A stretch of 64,000 nucleotides of DNA, taken from Candidatus Mesenet endosymbiont of Phosphuga atrata (GTDB lineage Bacteria > Pseudomonadota > Alphaproteobacteria > Rickettsiales > Anaplasmataceae). The notes below the pieces were generated by a model, which made no database searches, was not told the DNA's origin, and saw only the letters and a program-made list of their open reading frames with translations. The stretch is taken from assembly GCF_964020175.1 (NCBI RefSeq), contig NZ_OZ026541.1, forward strand, positions 806,001 through 870,000, written 5' to 3'. Shown here piece after piece: positions 62,812-64,000 of this stretch. Each line of letters starts with the position of its first letter. Positions within the stretch are counted from its first letter, which is position 1. Position numbers and translations under genes: made by a program.

Positions 62812-64000
62812 CTATAGCTCATCTAATAAATTTAATATCAAACTTGGAAAAAAGAAGATAATCAAGGTCAGCATTGATGTAATAACGAGGGGCACAAGAA
62901 GTGGCATTGGTGCTTCTTTAAAACTGTCTGATGGCTTTATAAAAAAAGCATTATATATTATTGGAATAAAGTATGCAGTATTCAGTAGAGTACTAAATAT
63001 TAAGACTATAATAACAAATAAATTATCTGCGGTAAAGGCAGACCTAATAATGAAAAATTTACCCCAAAAAGCTGAAGTAGGTGGAAGGCCTATCATTGCA
63101 AATGCGCCTACAGTGAAAGCAGACATAGTAATTGGCATACTACGTCCTATACCATGCATTTCATGTAAATACTTTTTACCTGATACTGTTGCTATTGAAC
63201 CTGCCACAAAAAACAAAGTAATTTTGGCAAATGCATGACATGCCAGTTGAAATACTGCTGCCTTAATCGCAAAATGAGTAAAAATTAATACTGACAATAT
63301 GATATATGATAGTTGCGATATTGTGGAATAGGCTAGTAATTTTTTGAGATTGTTTTGTTTAAGCGCAATTAAAGAGGCAACTATAATTGTAAAACCAGCA
63401 GCATATGTTAGCCAGCTGCCTAAAAACCAATTCTGCTTTACGAAATTTTGCAGATTTTCTATGCCAAAAATATAGAAAACAATTTTTATAATGATAAATA
63501 TTCCAGACTTAACAACAGCTACCGCATGAAGTAGTGCGCTAACTGGTGTTGGAGCAACCATTGCCTTAGGTAACCAAAAATGCATAGGCATCAGTGCTGC
63601 TTTTCCTATGCCATAGATTAATAAGAACAAAAGAACAACTGTAAAAGTTGGAGATACAATATTATTCTGTAACAAACCACCTGCTGTAAAGTCTAAAGAA
63701 TCAGTAAGGTTTTGCAGTAACATTATGCCTGGAAGCAGTAAAATCATTGAGGAACCAAACAATAATCCTATGTAATAACGTCCAGAAGTTATCGCCTCGT
63801 TGCTTAGATTATATACAATTAAAGGATAAGTACTTATAGTAAGTAGCTCATAAAAAACAAAGGTAGTTAATAAATCTCCAGCAAAGGCGATAGATATCGT
63901 GCACCCTATAGCTATAGAGAAGCAGCAAAAAAAAAGGTTAGAGCCACCAGAATAGCTTTTTTGCATATAACAAACTGCATAAATGCTAGTGAGCACCCAC
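62812..64000 (-). CDS. Cation:proton antiporter subunit D / NADH dehydrogenase-like subunit, 5' end outside window
   Basis: The frame is open to the right edge, so the N-terminus is missing; the GTG at 63996 is only the first start-like codon. The visible 396 residues are almost all membrane helices. They show FAGDLLTTFVFYELLTISTYPLI, FWLPKAMVAPTPVSALLHAVAVVKSG and LLAYSTISQLSYIILSVLIF, which is the proton-pumping core shared by NuoM/NuoN and MrpD. The FWLPKAMVAPTPVSALLHA motif with its Lys and His is intact. MrpD-type (multi-subunit Na+/H+ antiporter) is slightly favoured over NuoN. Neighbouring subunits would lie beyond the window edge. Confidence 0.8.
   Translation of the reverse strand, partial: WVLTSIYAVCYMQKSYSGGSNLFFCCFSIAIGCTISIAFAGDLLTTFVFYELLTISTYPLIVYNLSNEAITSGRYYIGLLFGSSMILLLPGIMLLQNLTDSLDFTAGGLLQNNIVSPTFTVVLLFLLIYGIGKAALMPMHFWLPKAMVAPTPVSALLHAVAVVKSGIFIIIKIVFYIFGIENLQNFVKQNWFLGSWLTYAAGFTIIVASLIALKQNNLKKLLAYSTISQLSYIILSVLIFTHFAIKAAVFQLACHAFAKITLFFVAGSIATVSGKKYLHEMHGIGRSMPITMSAFTVGAFAMIGLPPTSAFWGKFFIIRSAFTADNLFVIIVLIFSTLLNTAYFIPIIYNAFFIKPSDSFKEAPMPLLVPLVITSMLTLIIFFFPSLILNLLDEL

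Overview
The window looks like a chromosome segment of a Wolbachia-type endosymbiont (Rickettsiales, Anaplasmataceae). The DNA is AT-rich, core metabolic genes stand alone or in very short operons, and lysyl-tRNA synthetase is the class I type found in alphaproteobacteria. There are many ankyrin-repeat genes with serine-rich tails and several families of decayed insertion sequences. The assignment is an inference from gene content; no database was searched.

Layout. 1-3.2 kb: two neighbouring genes with matching serine-rich tails (the second has ankyrin repeats), then IS5-family debris that truncates a small gene. 3.2-6.8 kb (minus): an orphan secreted-type candidate, pstB, dapB, ubiA. 6.9-9.2 kb: an ankyrin/membrane gene broken by an IS200-like remnant, next to an intact relative with a recent 99-bp tandem repeat. 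9.2-15.5 kb: pyrC, an AsmA-like gene, a small membrane protein, nadD, rsmH. 15.6-16.9 kb: a four-helix membrane protein whose tail continues in another frame after an A10 run. 16.9-19.5 kb: RDD protein, folB, apaG, purK. 19.5-23.5 kb: split ankyrin gene, ppsR, membrane proteins, tRNA-Arg. 23.6-31.1 kb: lysS, tadA, rnj, an MDR reductase and the petABC (cytochrome bc1) operon. 31.1-33.3 kb: nested IS remnants. 33.3-36.1 kb (minus): atpG-folE-pmbA. 36.3-43.4 kb: PAS/degenerate GGDEF protein, a membrane protein carrying an exact EPIYA motif, a GspL/PilMN-like and GspM/PilO-like pair with a divergent PilT-like ATPase, and a TPR-methyltransferase. 43.5-46.9 kb: nrdA, ruvX, a frameshifted ankyrin gene. 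46.9-50.9 kb (minus): rpsU-sucC-sucD, tRNA-Asn (plus strand), tldD. 51.1-53.6 kb: three effector-like genes. 53.7-58.1 kb: polA (minus) and a disordered/coiled-coil protein. 58.2-61.7 kb: a pile of nested IS remnants. 61.6-64 kb (minus): an ankyrin gene and a partial antiporter/NADH dehydrogenase-like subunit.

How the genes fit together. The core genes serve respiration and energy (petABC, atpG, sucCD), nucleotide and cofactor synthesis (pyrC, purK, nrdA, folE, folB, nadD, ubiA), translation and RNA processing (lysS, tadA, rsmH, rpsU, rnj) and DNA maintenance (polA, ruvX). Between them lies a fast-evolving accessory set: ankyrin proteins with basic nuclear-signal-like clusters and serine-rich tails, paired-hairpin membrane proteins with long disordered ends, and coiled-coil proteins with a C-terminal membrane anchor. 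Nine of these accessory genes share a five-G Shine-Dalgarno-like leader 1-7 nt before the start. The strongest leads are the EPIYA protein, the pilus-like trio, the A10-split gene and the shared G5 leader.
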